Assembly: GCA_026745465.1 (NCBI GenBank)
Contig: JACYXH010000310.1
Coordinates: forward strand, 3,900,001 to 3,964,000
Source of the DNA: Lota lota
Taxonomy: Eukaryota; Chordata; Actinopteri; Gadiformes; Lotidae
Reading direction: 5' to 3'
Length of the DNA stretch: 64,000 nt
The notes under the pieces are model-generated. The model saw only the letters and a program-made list of their open reading frames with translations, had not been told where the DNA came from and ran no database searches. The translations under genes were made by a program, and so were the position numbers. Below are positions 36,864-48,878 of the stretch, piece by piece; within the stretch, counting starts at the first letter, position 1, and every line of letters begins with the position of its first letter.

Positions 36864-39184
36864 TAGCAGTCTAATTATATCATCATATTTATACTATTTC
36901 AACTTTAGTGTGTCACAGTGGGCACACTATTGCATTGTATTTCCTTCAATGATGCATGCAGGCCCAAACATGCTGAAGCCACAGAATACGCGCCCAACAA
37001 CTGCGGTCTCATAGCAATTCATGATCAATTGCTAGTATCTTTATATTTTCGATCATGAGTTCACAAAAATGATACATCTTTATATGAATAACTAAATACG
37101 AAGTTTGAAATACACACATTTTTGTGTGGTTCTGTGGTATTTAAAATGTGCGCTTACAAAGATTAGGTTAGTACATTTATTCATATTGGGAGTGAATCGT
37201 GTATATATGTGTGTATTTAAAGAGTCAATCTAAGCAATTTGTGTCGTTGAATATTTTTAAGACAATATAAACTAAATATAATGTGTTGTATATGTGTTGT
37301 AAAAGGAAGCAGGAAGGTTTTGGAAAGATGCGATGATTCATTGATCCAACACATCAAAGCATCAGCTGCCTTTGATGATATCTGACCCACTACTGTAGGT
37401 CAAACCTTGTTATGAATCATAGAACTGACTGAAGGAGAAGAAGTCAATCCATCGCATGATGTTGAACCAACTATAGCCCTTAGTGAGGATCTGAACCAGG
37501 TTGTATTTTGACTCTCCACTGAGGCACACAGGACTATCCATCATCGTTTTGCCAATGATAATACAGAGGAGCTGACATTATATTTGCCCGGTACCAGCCC
37601 CTGAATCTCCGCCCACTTTTTACAAAAGTTCTGCGGTTCAGGGTCTGGTGTCGGTTGCTTGAGTGTTATTCGGCTCAGCTGAGCGAACTTGCAGAGCCAA
37701 TCAGTGTCTTCTTGGCAAAAAGAATATGCTGACGGAGCGAGTGACCATTGTGAGCAACTGAAAAACAAACACGGCGACTCCAATAGCAAAAGGCTTGGAT
37801 TCTGCCTTAAAATCTCTTTAAAGTCTATGGATTCTGAATTGATGCTGCTTTGAAAAGACTTTCAGAAGTATTGGCGCTAACACAATCAACACAGAGCAGC
37901 ATCCCTTTCAGAATCATTATCTACTGGCTTAGTGATTGGTTTAGGTGGAAGCAACACTGAGCAGTCTGGAAAACGGCTCAGATGGAAGAAACTTTGATCT
38001 GAATTATTAAGAGAAATAAAATAGAAATTCAGGATGATTATCAGGCTAACACTACACAACCGGTTCAATCAGTTATTAAAATCACAGCACGAATAAAAAA
38101 CCCAGACTCCTGTAGCCAGGACTCAAAGGGACCATCTGTGACAAAACGAGAAATAGATGAGAAAATGGTAGGAGTTTATCTATTCTGAAAAGAAAAGCAC
38201 ACAATACATGTAGTCACAGATGCTGCAAAGTGGACTTTTTTGGAAGCATACATCTTAGTTAATTCACACAATGAGTTACTAATTGTGAACTCTGGTCATG
38301 GGCTTGCTGCTGGCTTCTGGCCAGATGTTCCTCACTATGCCTAACTAGGACTGTGGGGCCTCTATGTGCTGGCCAACACCTAAAATCCCTGCTGAGCCCC
38401 CAGGCTAACTCTCCCTGTTCCTTCCCCTGAACTCACTCTAAACGATTTCTGAAAAAAAGTCGGACTTTCTGAAATGCCTGTAAATATTAGTGCTACTACC
38501 AGCTAGCTTCATGCTAACTCCAAGACTGGATGTACACCTTGACCATGCATTTATTTATTGATAACCTTTTAAAAAACTTGCATTATCGTCAACAAAGATG
38601 ACAACTCTGGGTAATAGCATAAGTTAGCATAAGCAGCCCAGTATCCATAAAACTAAAAAATGAACTACTAAAAGAACACAGTAAAAGCATACCAAAGATT
38701 GAAAGCAGAAAAGATATCATCAACTTAAAAGCCTGTCTATAAAATGGGTTTTGCTTAGGAAAATTGCATGTAAATGACATGTCATGTTTGTGTTGAGAAC
38801 AGTACTTGATTGGGGTGCCATTTGCTAAGGAAGATGCTAGTCAACCATTCCTTTGCCTGCCACTATTAGCCGTATAACCTTACACACTATCAAACGCTTC
38901 ATCACTCATTCGTCTGTAAGTACGAAAAAAAGGGACTTAAAAATCAATAACTCAGCAGATTTTCATAGGTAAGTCCCTGATTTTTTAAATATACTGTATT
39001 TCATGAAGCAAACAAATGTCATGTTTCATCTGCTATGTTTTGTAATCATCTGCATCCAATTTCACATTCCACCAACAGTGTGGTCACACACCCTTGCTAT
39101 CCACAGCTAATCAATGCAGCAGTTTGCATCGAGTCCACTCACTGGCCAAAACCCAGACTGCAAAACTTTGACCAGCCCTATCCT

Positions 39185-39590
39185 TGTGAAACCATCCTGA
39201 TCTTGCGACGTAACATTTCAGTTTCTAACTGAAGATCAGCCTTGCCTCGCTCCACTTGTAACCATCTTTCAAAACCCCAAAAGTAAACATCCCAATCAGG
39301 GCTAGGGGTAGGGAGTTTTAAGCAAGGAGTGCAGCGCCGTATTCTGCACAGCCACTTTGTTATTGAATCTGATTGAATTGAGTTTTTTTTTCTTTTTACA
39401 TGGGTTGCTCCCAAATGCGGAAATAGATTGCAGCCCAAGTCTTTATGAACTAAAACTCCCTACCCCTAGCGCTGATTGCTCCATCCACTTTTTGGGATTT
39501 CAAAGTTGGTTTCAACGGGAGCGAGGCCATACTGATCTTCAGCAAGAAACTGAAATGTGACCTGAGCTTGTGACATCAGGATGGTCTCAC
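39185..39590. repeat. inverted-repeat pair next to the PSD-93 alpha exon
   Basis: The left arm at 39185-39322 and right arm at 39451-39590 are diverged inverse copies. Shared blocks include ACATTTCAGTTTC, CTGAAGATCAG, GCCTCGCTCC and CTAGGGGTAGGGAGTTTTA. The spacer is about 130 bp. It lies in the intron about 260 bp past the alpha donor, so the transcript could fold into a long imperfect hairpin. It could be a foldback element or two opposed copies of one repeat. Confidence 0.75.
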
Positions 39591-39846
39591 AGCGCGAGAC
39601 CAACCAAAAATATTGAACTTTTTTTTTATTTTTTATAAAATTACATTTGTAATAACTTCTTAGTAATAGACAACAGAGAAAGTGATCTTCAGCCTGATTT
39701 TCTAGGCAGGAAAGGGAACAAAAGCATTCAACACTGTAGTTGTTAACTGGGAAAACAAAGTTGGCTAAATACAGAAACAGAACACAATGATGCCAATTCA
39801 AACTGTATTGTACCAGTGCACACACGCACACTAAGAAATCCCTTAC

Positions 39847-39888
39847 CTTCCGGTGTGATCGCAGGGAACAATAGCAGACAAAAAACAT
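39847..39888 (-). CDS. dlg2: dlg2 alternative first coding exon, PSD-93 alpha
   Basis: Fourteen codons from ATG (39888-39886), MFFVCYCSLRSHRK, ending exactly at donor gtaaggga. Mammalian PSD-93 alpha starts MFFACYCALRTNVKK, so most of the first ten residues match and both cysteines of the palmitoylation motif (Cys5, Cys7) are kept. Phase 0, joining to exon C as HRK-YHYQDED. The region upstream on the transcript (39889 to about 40140) is open sequence suited to a 5' UTR. A GC-rich block with an X-box lies about 1.5-1.9 kb upstream. An inverted repeat (39185-39590) sits in the intron just downstream of the donor. Diagnostic for dlg2 over other DLG paralogs. Confidence 0.92.
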
Positions 39889-41114
39889 GGCAGCCTTGGA
39901 GCGACATGAAGCGTCTGGAGGGGCATTGGTGGTCACTCGCTTATCCCTTAGACGGTGGCATGATAAGCCAAGAGCATAGCCACGGCATCACAAGAGACCG
40001 AGAAGGTAGCAGTAGCATCTCTGAGCGTGAGATACTCCTACTCTAGCATCATCCTCCCCCCAGCCTTCTTCTTTCTTTTGTAAATAGCATCACTTGATGC
40101 AAAGCTACAGCTCAGAGGCGTGGAACTCAGCTGTCGCGAGAGCGAGAGAGAGAGAGAGAGAGACACAGACTTGTGATTTTTTGTGTCCAAGGATCATTAG
40201 TTGTTTTTTTAGAAGCTACAAATTAAAATGGCCCTCTAATTTGTGGAAAACACTGGGTGTCTTAGTTTGCAGCGTGTTGCACCCCACCTAGGATGAAATA
40301 TTCTCACATGCCGCATTACATAACAAGCTGTACTCCACAGTGTCACTCCACAGCACTCTGCAGGAAGTCTTAATATTCCACAATTGCTGGCTCTAACTTG
40401 GTTTAAACTATTTTCAGCACAGAACAGCCATTAACTTCACATTACAAATGAAGGACGAGAGCAGGAAGTCAACAAACATATCTGCAAATGTTTGGCAATG
40501 GGAAATGGGAAATTGTACATTTTGGCCCGTTAATTCCAATTATCAAATAGCATCCATGCAAAGAGAGAAAACAAGGAAAAGTCAAAGCAATTCTGAAACT
40601 GTGTTTATCTTTGCAAAATATGAAACATGGACAGTAAATAGAATGGGGACAGCAAATACATTTGTGACAAGTGGCATGTGTGACAAACTGACAAATGTGT
40701 GATGTGTTAATTATCTTACAGACTAGTTCTTAAGTGGTCGGGTTACATGTTTGAACCAAAAGATAATGTTCACACAACCGCCAATTCCATTTTGTTATGC
40801 CCAGATAGCCACGTGACTTTATATTCAAATTATTATTATTTATTAGTGTTATATAATATGGGAAATTTATATGGAAGTTATGTTATTGTGTGACACAAGT
40901 AAACCGGGCATGATGAGAAAATATGTTGTATTCAATGTAAATAATGTAGTTAGATAATGTAGATGCATCTGAACATAGTAGTTTAAGATAAATCAGACTA
41001 CAGATTGCATCTACACCTTGTGCTGTTGCTGCACATCTGAACCAGAGAGAACACACACAGCTCTAATAGCTGCATGCAAATATCTGCATGTGACACCAGC
41101 GTCTTTCTTCTGTC

Positions 41115-41420
41115 CATCCCTATGCCGTTGAATTAAATCAGAATAATTTCTTTAAATAAAATCTGAATGACGTCGTAACATGAAATCTGAAGGATGTCGA
41201 TAAATAAAATCATAATCATGTCATCGAATCAAATCACAATGTCGTTAAATACAATCTGAATCACCTCGTTAACTCAAATCCAAATCGTTTCAGCGAATCA
41301 AAATCCGAAGGATGACATTGAATCAAATCTAAATGAGGTCATCGCACCGAATCTGAATCACGTCGCCCACGTCGACTCCTGACGTTGAATAACATCAGAA
41401 CCGCGTCAATGAATCAAAAG
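41115..41420. repeat. CpG-bearing minisatellite (about 27-30 bp unit)
   Basis: Roughly ten diverged copies of a motif near AAATCTGAATCACGTCGTTG plus AATCAA. Each unit carries one or two CpGs (ATGTCG, ACGTCG, ATCG). It abuts the GC-rich block at 41406. Confidence 0.8.
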
Positions 41421-41760
41421 AGCTCGTCGGTTGTTTATTCTACCGAAGACCCGGCAGCTCCAGCAGCTCCTGCGGCGCGGCCCGTGAGAGGAGAGGGGAG
41501 GAGGGTCAGGGACAAGTGCCTGCCGTCTCATTGAAGACAGAGCCGTGTGAGAGTGGGCCCGCGCTTCATCTCCGTGTGTCACCGGAGGGAGCCGGCAGCC
41601 TTGGGGAGGCGAATACACAGGCAGCGTGGTTGTATGTGGGCAGATGCGCCAGCCAGGCAGGCTGAATGTAGTGGGAGGTATCAAAGATGCTGTATAGAAT
41701 ATATTTTTGGTGCCAGCCTCCCTGTTACCGTGGTAACTGTCCATCGATTCAGCGCTTAGC
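41406..41760 (-). promoter_or_regulatory. GC/CpG-rich block with RFX X-box, candidate promoter of PSD-93 alpha
   Basis: Roughly 16 CpGs in the first 240 bp, and the palindromic X-box GTTACCGTGGTAAC at 41724-41737, which fits the RFX consensus GTNRCC(N0-3)RGYAAC on both strands. The block lies about 1.5-1.9 kb upstream of the alpha ATG in transcript sense. A minisatellite (41115-41420) abuts it. The 212-codon minus-strand open frame across this block has no recognisable protein and looks like GC-rich non-coding sequence. Confidence 0.4.
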
Positions 41761-42482
41761 AGAATTAAAGAAGAGAGAAGGATCTCTCCTCCTCCACCTC
41801 CTCCTTCTCCATCCCTTAACGCTTTATTTCCCCTAAGAGCATGGAGGAGCTGAGGAGGTGGGGGGGGGGGGGGATCAGGGGGGGATGGACGAATCGGGGG
41901 TGGGCACGGTGGAACGTATATACCCGTGTGAGAAGAGGAGGCGATAGAGAGGGGATAGGGAGGGATGCAGGGGTTGGTGTGGAGGAGTTGACATGAGAAA
42001 AAATAAAACAAAGAATGAAAGGAACTAGGCGGTCTGCTGCTCACCAGCTTTCTTAATGCTGCTCCTTTCTAACGGAGTATTTGTAACCGACAGCATGAAA
42101 TTTGGGGACTCCGAGATCCATTACAGATTCCATTAGTTTATGTTATTGTCATTTGTGCCAGTATTACATTTAGAGCTGTACCATTATGAATGAATCATGT
42201 TCATAACTACAGAAATAGAATAAATTAACCTGTTAATTATTAATCAAACCCACTAATATCATGAGAAAACTGTATTGCCTATACGGGACAGGCATGTCTA
42301 TGATCGTCTTGTTTGCAGTAGAGTCACTAGACTCTAGTCTGCACTGCACAATCCGTTTTAATTATTATAATAAACCGATTGCCTACACTTGATATCTTGT
42401 CACAACAAGTTCTTTGTTACGCAGCAAAAAAAATTTTTATTGTTTCAAAGAGCTTCTCCCTCTGTGGTTTTTGGATGTTGGA

Positions 42483-42490
42483 TGACGTCA
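42483..42490. promoter_or_regulatory. full palindromic CRE (TGACGTCA)
   Basis: TGACGTCA, followed 23 bp later by a GACGTCA. It lies about 0.7 kb upstream (transcript sense) of the GC-rich block proposed as the alpha promoter. An eight-base match alone is weak evidence. Confidence 0.25.
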
Positions 42491-42633
42491 GTAGTGACTA
42501 GTGGACAAGACGTCAACATCCCTGAGATAAACATCGCCTTTACCGATCAGCAGTCTGAAAATAAATCTCCATTATCCCCAATCTGTTTTTAATCTCACAG
42601 ATGTCCCTTTATATACACACACAAGAAATCAGT

Positions 42634-43040
42634 TTCAAAAGGTGCAGTAGGTAATATTCAAGAGTTCTAAAGAGAGCAGAAAAGAGCGGAAGAGAGCTAA
42701 TTTAGAAACTGAACAAACAAACAAAAACATCCCTTCCCGCTCTGCTTGCTGCCTCCCTCCCTACATTTCTCCGCCATTGAGAAGTATTGCATTTCCTGCA
42801 CCTGTGATTGACAGACAAGATGGATTGTCTGAACAAATAAAGAAAGATATTCCCTGATTGGTCAGAAATTAGCAAGGGCGGTCTAAATCACAATTGGCTC
42901 ATAAAGAGGCAGGCGCAATCAATTTGAAGCATTTAATCTCAGAGTGCATTTCACTCATTAATAGCTGACAGATGGCCAGGCCATTTCTCACCAATTATTC
43001 TCAAATAATAGCTCTAAAATCTTACCAACAGCACATTTAA
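42634..43040 (-). mobile_element. TTAA-flanked MITE, copy 4 (inverted)
   Basis: High-coordinate end CTTACCAACAGCACATTTAA; low end TTCAAAAGGTGCAGTAGGTA, where TTAA has become TTCA. Core: CTCCGCCATTGAGAAGTATT and CTGTGATTGACAGACAAGAT. About 85 bp longer inside than copy 1 minus indels. Confidence 0.7.
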
Positions 43041-45965
43041 TGCTCCTCTCCCTCCGCTGATGTCATAACCAATACTAAATACTCCCAACATATGTTCAAA
43101 TTTTGTTATACCAACATTTATTACACTTGCCAGTACCTGCTGCCATTATCATTTTATAATGAGACCCTGAGACCCTGAGAATCCAAGTGTGTATACTATC
43201 CACAGGTCCACAACATCCCGTCATAAAATGTGACACCATTATTTCCAATGAAGTTGCTCGCTACTCCAAATGTCAGAGTAGCACAACTCATCACCTTCAG
43301 TCCGTCAGCCGATCACCTTCCTCTCACCTTCCATCATTACATTACTGTAAAGATACCAAAAAAAGTAGATTCCCTATGTGAAACATGTGTAAGTTGCTAT
43401 GCTGTGCCTCTCCACTATTGTCTAAGTAGTACTCATTTGAAACTGTTATCCAAAAGGTCAGAAGTCCCCCAACTGTGGGATATGCAACAACTGAATCTAT
43501 AAGGATCTATTCAATAAACACCCTGGAAGTGTCTAACATTAGTTTGTTGTTTTTTTACGCTAAAGGACTATCAAAGTACCAACTAAAGGTGGGGGAGGGG
43601 GGGTCCTAGCATGTTGCCTCAATTACAGTTCAACCGGCGGACCTAAAAGCAGTGTTATCCAGACACATGATAATTTGCCTTTCCCAGAGTCTCCATCTTC
43701 CCCCCACCCATACACACAAACAGGCCCAATGCAGTTTCCAGGCAACACACATGGCATCACAAACACTCAGCAGGCTGCCCTGTAGTGAGCAGAAGGAAGA
43801 AAGTTGTATGACTGTTGCTTGAGTCTTGGTTCCTGCCTCAGCAACGGCATCATCTGTACTCATGGAACGTAACGTTGAGCCAAGACAATTACGTATTATT
43901 AAGTAAAACAAGTTGAGTACAAAATCAAGTTGTGCAATTCAGGTGTATTCATATCGGACCTGAGTAAAACACGATTAATATATATATATATTCATATATC
44001 CAATCCTGCTTAAACATATCACTTTATAGACTTCATGATAAGGTTTTTCATTCAAGCAATGCAATCGATTTCTAACATGCAAGAAATGAGGGGAACTCAT
44101 TTAGGTCACCGAAACTGGATCACCAGCCTTTTTATTTTAATGAACAGAATGTGGGATTAAGGGGTTGAATAAGTTAAATATTGTAATGTCTTTAATAATA
44201 AGTCACAGTTCCGTTTTAAGCTCAGATATGCTTTACAACTTTCAGAGCTTTTAATCCCTGGACATTGACAGCCTAGCAGCAGACTGACCAACATACACGG
44301 TTTTGGGATGACATCACTGTCAAAAATACAGAAACATTTAAAGTTGCATGGAATATGAAATGTTGAATATGAAAAGTGTAAGGAGGTCAATAAGGATGCA
44401 TGTGATAATGTGGATATTTAGACAAGTTACTGGACAGCGAGTTCTGCAGCTAACAGTTCCAAAGCCAATAGGCAAACTCCCTTCAACTATTGGCAATGTA
44501 CTGTAATGTATCTCCACAATGTTTAGTATACACACATATCGGGCAGGGAGAAATTGTGAGTGTGAAGGACAGAAAGACAGGAAAAAAAAGATGTTGAAAA
44601 TGGAGAGATTGAATGAATGCAAAAGAAGCTTTGACATATTTTCAGAATATAATTGGGAAGACGTCATCCATAGCAACTGTGTCAGAAATAAAAATAATCA
44701 TTGTCTATCTCTCTCCGTGTCTCTCCCCCCCCCCCCCCCCCCCCTCTCTCTCTCTCTAATAGCTCAGTGCTCCTCGTGCTCCCTAAGCATTACGTAACAG
44801 GGCCTTGGCATGTAAACTGCATATCATTAAGCTGCACACACACTCATTCTCAGGGGGTGGGTACTAAAAACCATGGAGTATCGGCGGAAGCGAGGCGAGA
44901 GTAAAGTCCTAAATGCAGAGCCTCGCTTCTGCATTTCCTCTGCTCATTTCGGACAGGATGACCAAACACCGCTACAGGAAGTGGCGTCCAAGAGATCCCC
45001 GCCGTGACACTTTCAAGAGATTTCCATTCAGGACCTCAATGCTGCTCACCTTACATGGATGGGCGTTATCGTTAGATTATTGACTATAGAGAATGTGTTC
45101 GGTGATTTACAGATCCCCACCTCCAGCAACATGATTGGTCGGAACATATATGACCCGAAAGTGACACGCCAGTTCACCCAGACTTGAGTTAGTCTGCAAT
45201 TAGACTTAAGATACTAATCTAAAGTCTGATTTGTGAGACTAATCGCAGACAGGGAGAGCGGTAAATTAATCTCTCTGATATTCCAGCCAAGGTGGGCAGC
45301 TCAGATGCATTTATCTTGAACATGGCCTGTGCCTAAACTTAGGCTGCACTCAATGCACATTTTCCGCACAAACGATTGAGAGTGCTTCAGGGTATGTTCA
45401 CTCGGGGTGGCCACTGCAGGCAAGACAGCAGGGGAGATGTAGACGGCACTAACGGTCTAACCTATGTGTCCTCAGTACGTGGTCGGGTGGACGGGGAGCG
45501 GGGGCTGCTGATTAGAGGACAACCCTGTGACTTGGAGGACACAGTGATCATTAATTTAGCCTGGATATGGAAGCGCTGCAGTTAACCATTCAAAGGGAGT
45601 CAAAGGAGATAGAAAATGCAGCGTAAAACACCCAAAGAGGGTATTTAAGCAAGTTTGGAGATAGGATTATGTGGTTAAATTGCCAATACAACGCTGCAGG
45701 TTAGCGTAGCGAAATGCTATTGTATTTTCTGACATAAAAAAGAACTGCAGAATGAGGATAAATGAGGGGCCACCTAGAGCACTATCTCAAAGCACAACCC
45801 TTATTAAAAACAATTACAGGAAGGCACATATGGCCGATAAACTCTTGAGTCCAACACTTGAGATGAAGATGTGTACGACGTAATGCTGGCTTCCTGGAAT
45901 GCTTGAATGGAGACAACAGCTGACAAAAGGGAAAGAAATCTTCCCCATTAATTTTCCCATGTTCC
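43041..45965. other. intron between alpha and PSD-95-type exons
   Basis: A poly-C/CT run (44727-44758) and a mildly CpG-rich stretch (44880-45015) containing the palindromic pair AAATGCAGA/TCTGCATTT. No exon recognised. Confidence 0.5.
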
Positions 45966-45969
45966 TTTA

Positions 45970-46195
45970 AAGTCCTCCTCCTCACTGACTGATAAACAAC
46001 AAAGGGGTTCCACTAGCTTCAGAGCTTTGAGTTTACTTCTGATTTTAATTGTGAGGACACAAAAGTGCCAAAGCACTTTCATTGAATTATTTTTGAATGT
46101 CATTGAGTTCATTGACTTAGTTTTTCACACATCTTCATTTATTTTGTTTATGTCTTATGTGTTATGTGTGCACCCCAGGAAGACTGGGTGACTAC
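45970..46195. repeat. LINE/SINE 3'-tail type repeat, copy 1
   Basis: Shares GTGAGGACACAAAAGTGCCA then AAGCACTTTCATTGAATT and TGTGTTATGTGTG...ACCCCAGGAAGAC with 48215-48383. The ACCCCAGGAAGA end is a signature of 3' tails of fish L2/Rex-type retroposons. Confidence 0.6.
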
Positions 46196-46210
46196 AGCGA
46201 CTACTAACCC

Positions 46211-46249
46211 TATTAAAGCATCCCCGACTACAACGGGGATGCTTTAATA
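46211..46249. repeat. perfect hairpin, 16-bp arms
   Basis: TATTAAAGCATCCCCG, loop ACTACAA, inverse arm. It lies just past the LINE-tail repeat. Confidence 0.92.
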
Positions 46250-46345
46250 AGCAATAAAACACACACAAAACAATACTAAATATTCTGAGGACACTGAGCC
46301 CAGCAATTATTAATTAGACTGTTCTGTTCAAAAGACATGGCAGAG

Positions 46346-46346
<1 letters not shown>

Positions 46347-46395
<49 letters not shown>
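46347..46395. repeat. (CA)n microsatellite
   Basis: About 24 units, about 210 bp past the PSD-95-type exon donor in transcript sense. Confidence 0.97.
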
Positions 46396-46396
<1 letters not shown>

Positions 46397-46601
46397 CCAG
46401 AAATAACATGAAAACAGAGCTTCTGTCCTTCAGCATCACCGCATGCCTCATTCTTCCACCTCACTCGCTCTCTCTCTCTCTTTCTCGCTCACTTCTTTTC
46501 TCGCTCTCACGCTCTCCGTTTCTTTCTCACTCACTTTCTTTCATTATATTTTATCCTCTCTAAATCCCTCTCCACGTTGGTCGCCTGCGTTTGCCTCTTA
46601 C

Positions 46602-46631
46602 CTTGGTGGTGACAATGCAAAGACAATCCAT
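46602..46631 (-). CDS. dlg2: dlg2 alternative first coding exon, PSD-95 type (MDCLCIVTTK)
   Basis: Reads ATG GAT TGT CTT TGC ATT GTC ACC ACC AAG and then gtaagagg, a strong donor. The decapeptide MDCLCIVTTK is identical to the N terminus I know from PSD-95 (DLG4) and the SAP97 (DLG1) alpha isoform, where Cys3 and Cys5 are palmitoylated for synaptic membrane targeting. It ends in phase 0, so it can join exon C to give TTK-YHYQDED. The ATG context is GACCAGCATGG. Upstream on the transcript lie about 180 bases of GC-rich 5' UTR-like sequence, a possible acceptor (ttactttcag, exon edge near 46809), the 46858-47005 CA array and a CpG-dense block. I did not expect this exon within dlg2. A chance match of ten codons ending exactly at a donor is very unlikely. 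Confidence 0.88.
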
Positions 46632-46855
46632 GCTGGTCGGAGGCAGGAAAGTGAAGTGGCAGTCTCAACCTATGCTAAGATTCATAACTGCCGCCGCAGC
46701 CGCATCCGAATTACCGTCCAACGCGGGCCAGATGTGGGCAAGAAATAAGGAAAAGAAACGATAGCGGCTCGTGAAATACAGAGGAAAAAGAAACAAAGAT
46801 GAGGTCCCCCTGAAAGTAAAGGCAGAGGAGGAGAAGAGGAGGCGCTGACACACAG

Positions 46856-47450
<595 letters not shown>

Positions 47451-48130
47451 CTTCATACATAGTTCAGTGTAAGCAGCTGGCAGGTAGCATCACACGCTAC
47501 TACCGAATTGACTGCACACGACACAGACGATGATGTCAACGTACAGTAGGCGTAGCACTGAGCTAGATGTATGCCGCAAGTATGTATTTGCAAGTCGAGC
47601 AAGTGTGCGCCCACGTACATTTATACGAGAGAGAAAAAAGGTTAATTGTGGCCTACTTCATTGAGATTTATTTATCATCATCTTAACACAAATCAATTAT
47701 GGATATATTTTAAGTTACTTAAAAGTGATGACTAATAGTCAAGCACATCAAAAAGATTATTGAAAGCCTAAAACTTCAGATTGTCCCGCCAACACATTGT
47801 CCTACTACAGCTTATGTAATGGTCAGTTACTTTAGGGAGAGCGCTTTTCAAAATAAACAGGATTAGATACCACCTTTAACAAACTGTAGCACTGTGAAAA
47901 ACGTATAATGGACAGCATACTGCACAGTTTGTACATGTCCTCCCAGACATGCATGCTTTTCAGTTTATACATTCATGTAACAGCGTACATGGATCAGTTT
48001 CCACAGCTAAAAATCCCAACAAAAAGTCTAGTCTAAAAATACTTTATTCTCAATGAACCAAAACCAACAATACTGCACAATACACCAAACAAATACGTAA
48101 TTGCCATGACACTGTGCACTCAAAAGTCTT

Positions 48131-48453
48131 GAACAGTCAAGACTGTGGTTACAAATCCCAGTATGCATTACAATGTTCCAAAAACGGACTCAGACAGTGC
48201 TGTGTAGTCTCAAAAACCTCCTCCGCACTGACTAATAATCAACGAAGGGGAGCCACCAGCTTCAGATTTGGGCTTTCACTCCATTTGTGAGGACACAAAA
48301 GTGCCAAAGCACTTTCATTGAATTCATTGACCATATGGAATGTAAGTTTATATCTTATGTGTTATGTGTGGACCCCAGGAAGACGAACAGTCAAGACTGT
48401 GATTACAAATCCCAGTATGCATTACAATGTTCCCAAAACCGACTCAGACAGTG
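48131..48453. repeat. LINE/SINE-tail repeat copy 2 inside a 69-bp direct duplication
   Basis: GAACAGTCAAGACTGTGGTT...CAGACAGTG (48131-48199) recurs at 48385-48453 with few differences, 254 bp apart. Between them lies a second copy of the 45970-46195 repeat (48215-48383). Partial tandem duplication of a unit of about 254 bp is the simplest explanation. Confidence 0.7.
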
Positions 48454-48677
48454 AGGACGACAAAAGTGTTAATGACTAATTACATTTGATTGACTACGCT
48501 TGGAAGCATCGTCAAGACGACCGTTTCAGTAAGCGACTTCTCTGTGACCCGACCTATGTTTAGATGCCTGGAGACACTCAGCGGCCACAACTTTTTTCTA
48601 GCACCATGACCTTGGCTCGGCAAAACTCATAAACCCTCACCAGCTGGTGACAGCGAGGCAACAAACAAACAACAACT

Positions 48678-48869
<192 letters not shown>

Positions 48870-48878
<9 letters not shown>

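Noticed and set aside
41406-42044. 212-codon minus-strand open frame
   Set aside because: Pro/Ser-rich reading of GC-rich promoter-like sequence and poly-C/G runs; no domain recognised.
45766-45785. GCCACCTAGAGCACTA as a CTCF site
   Set aside because: Lacks the GGC core after the AG, so it is a poor match.
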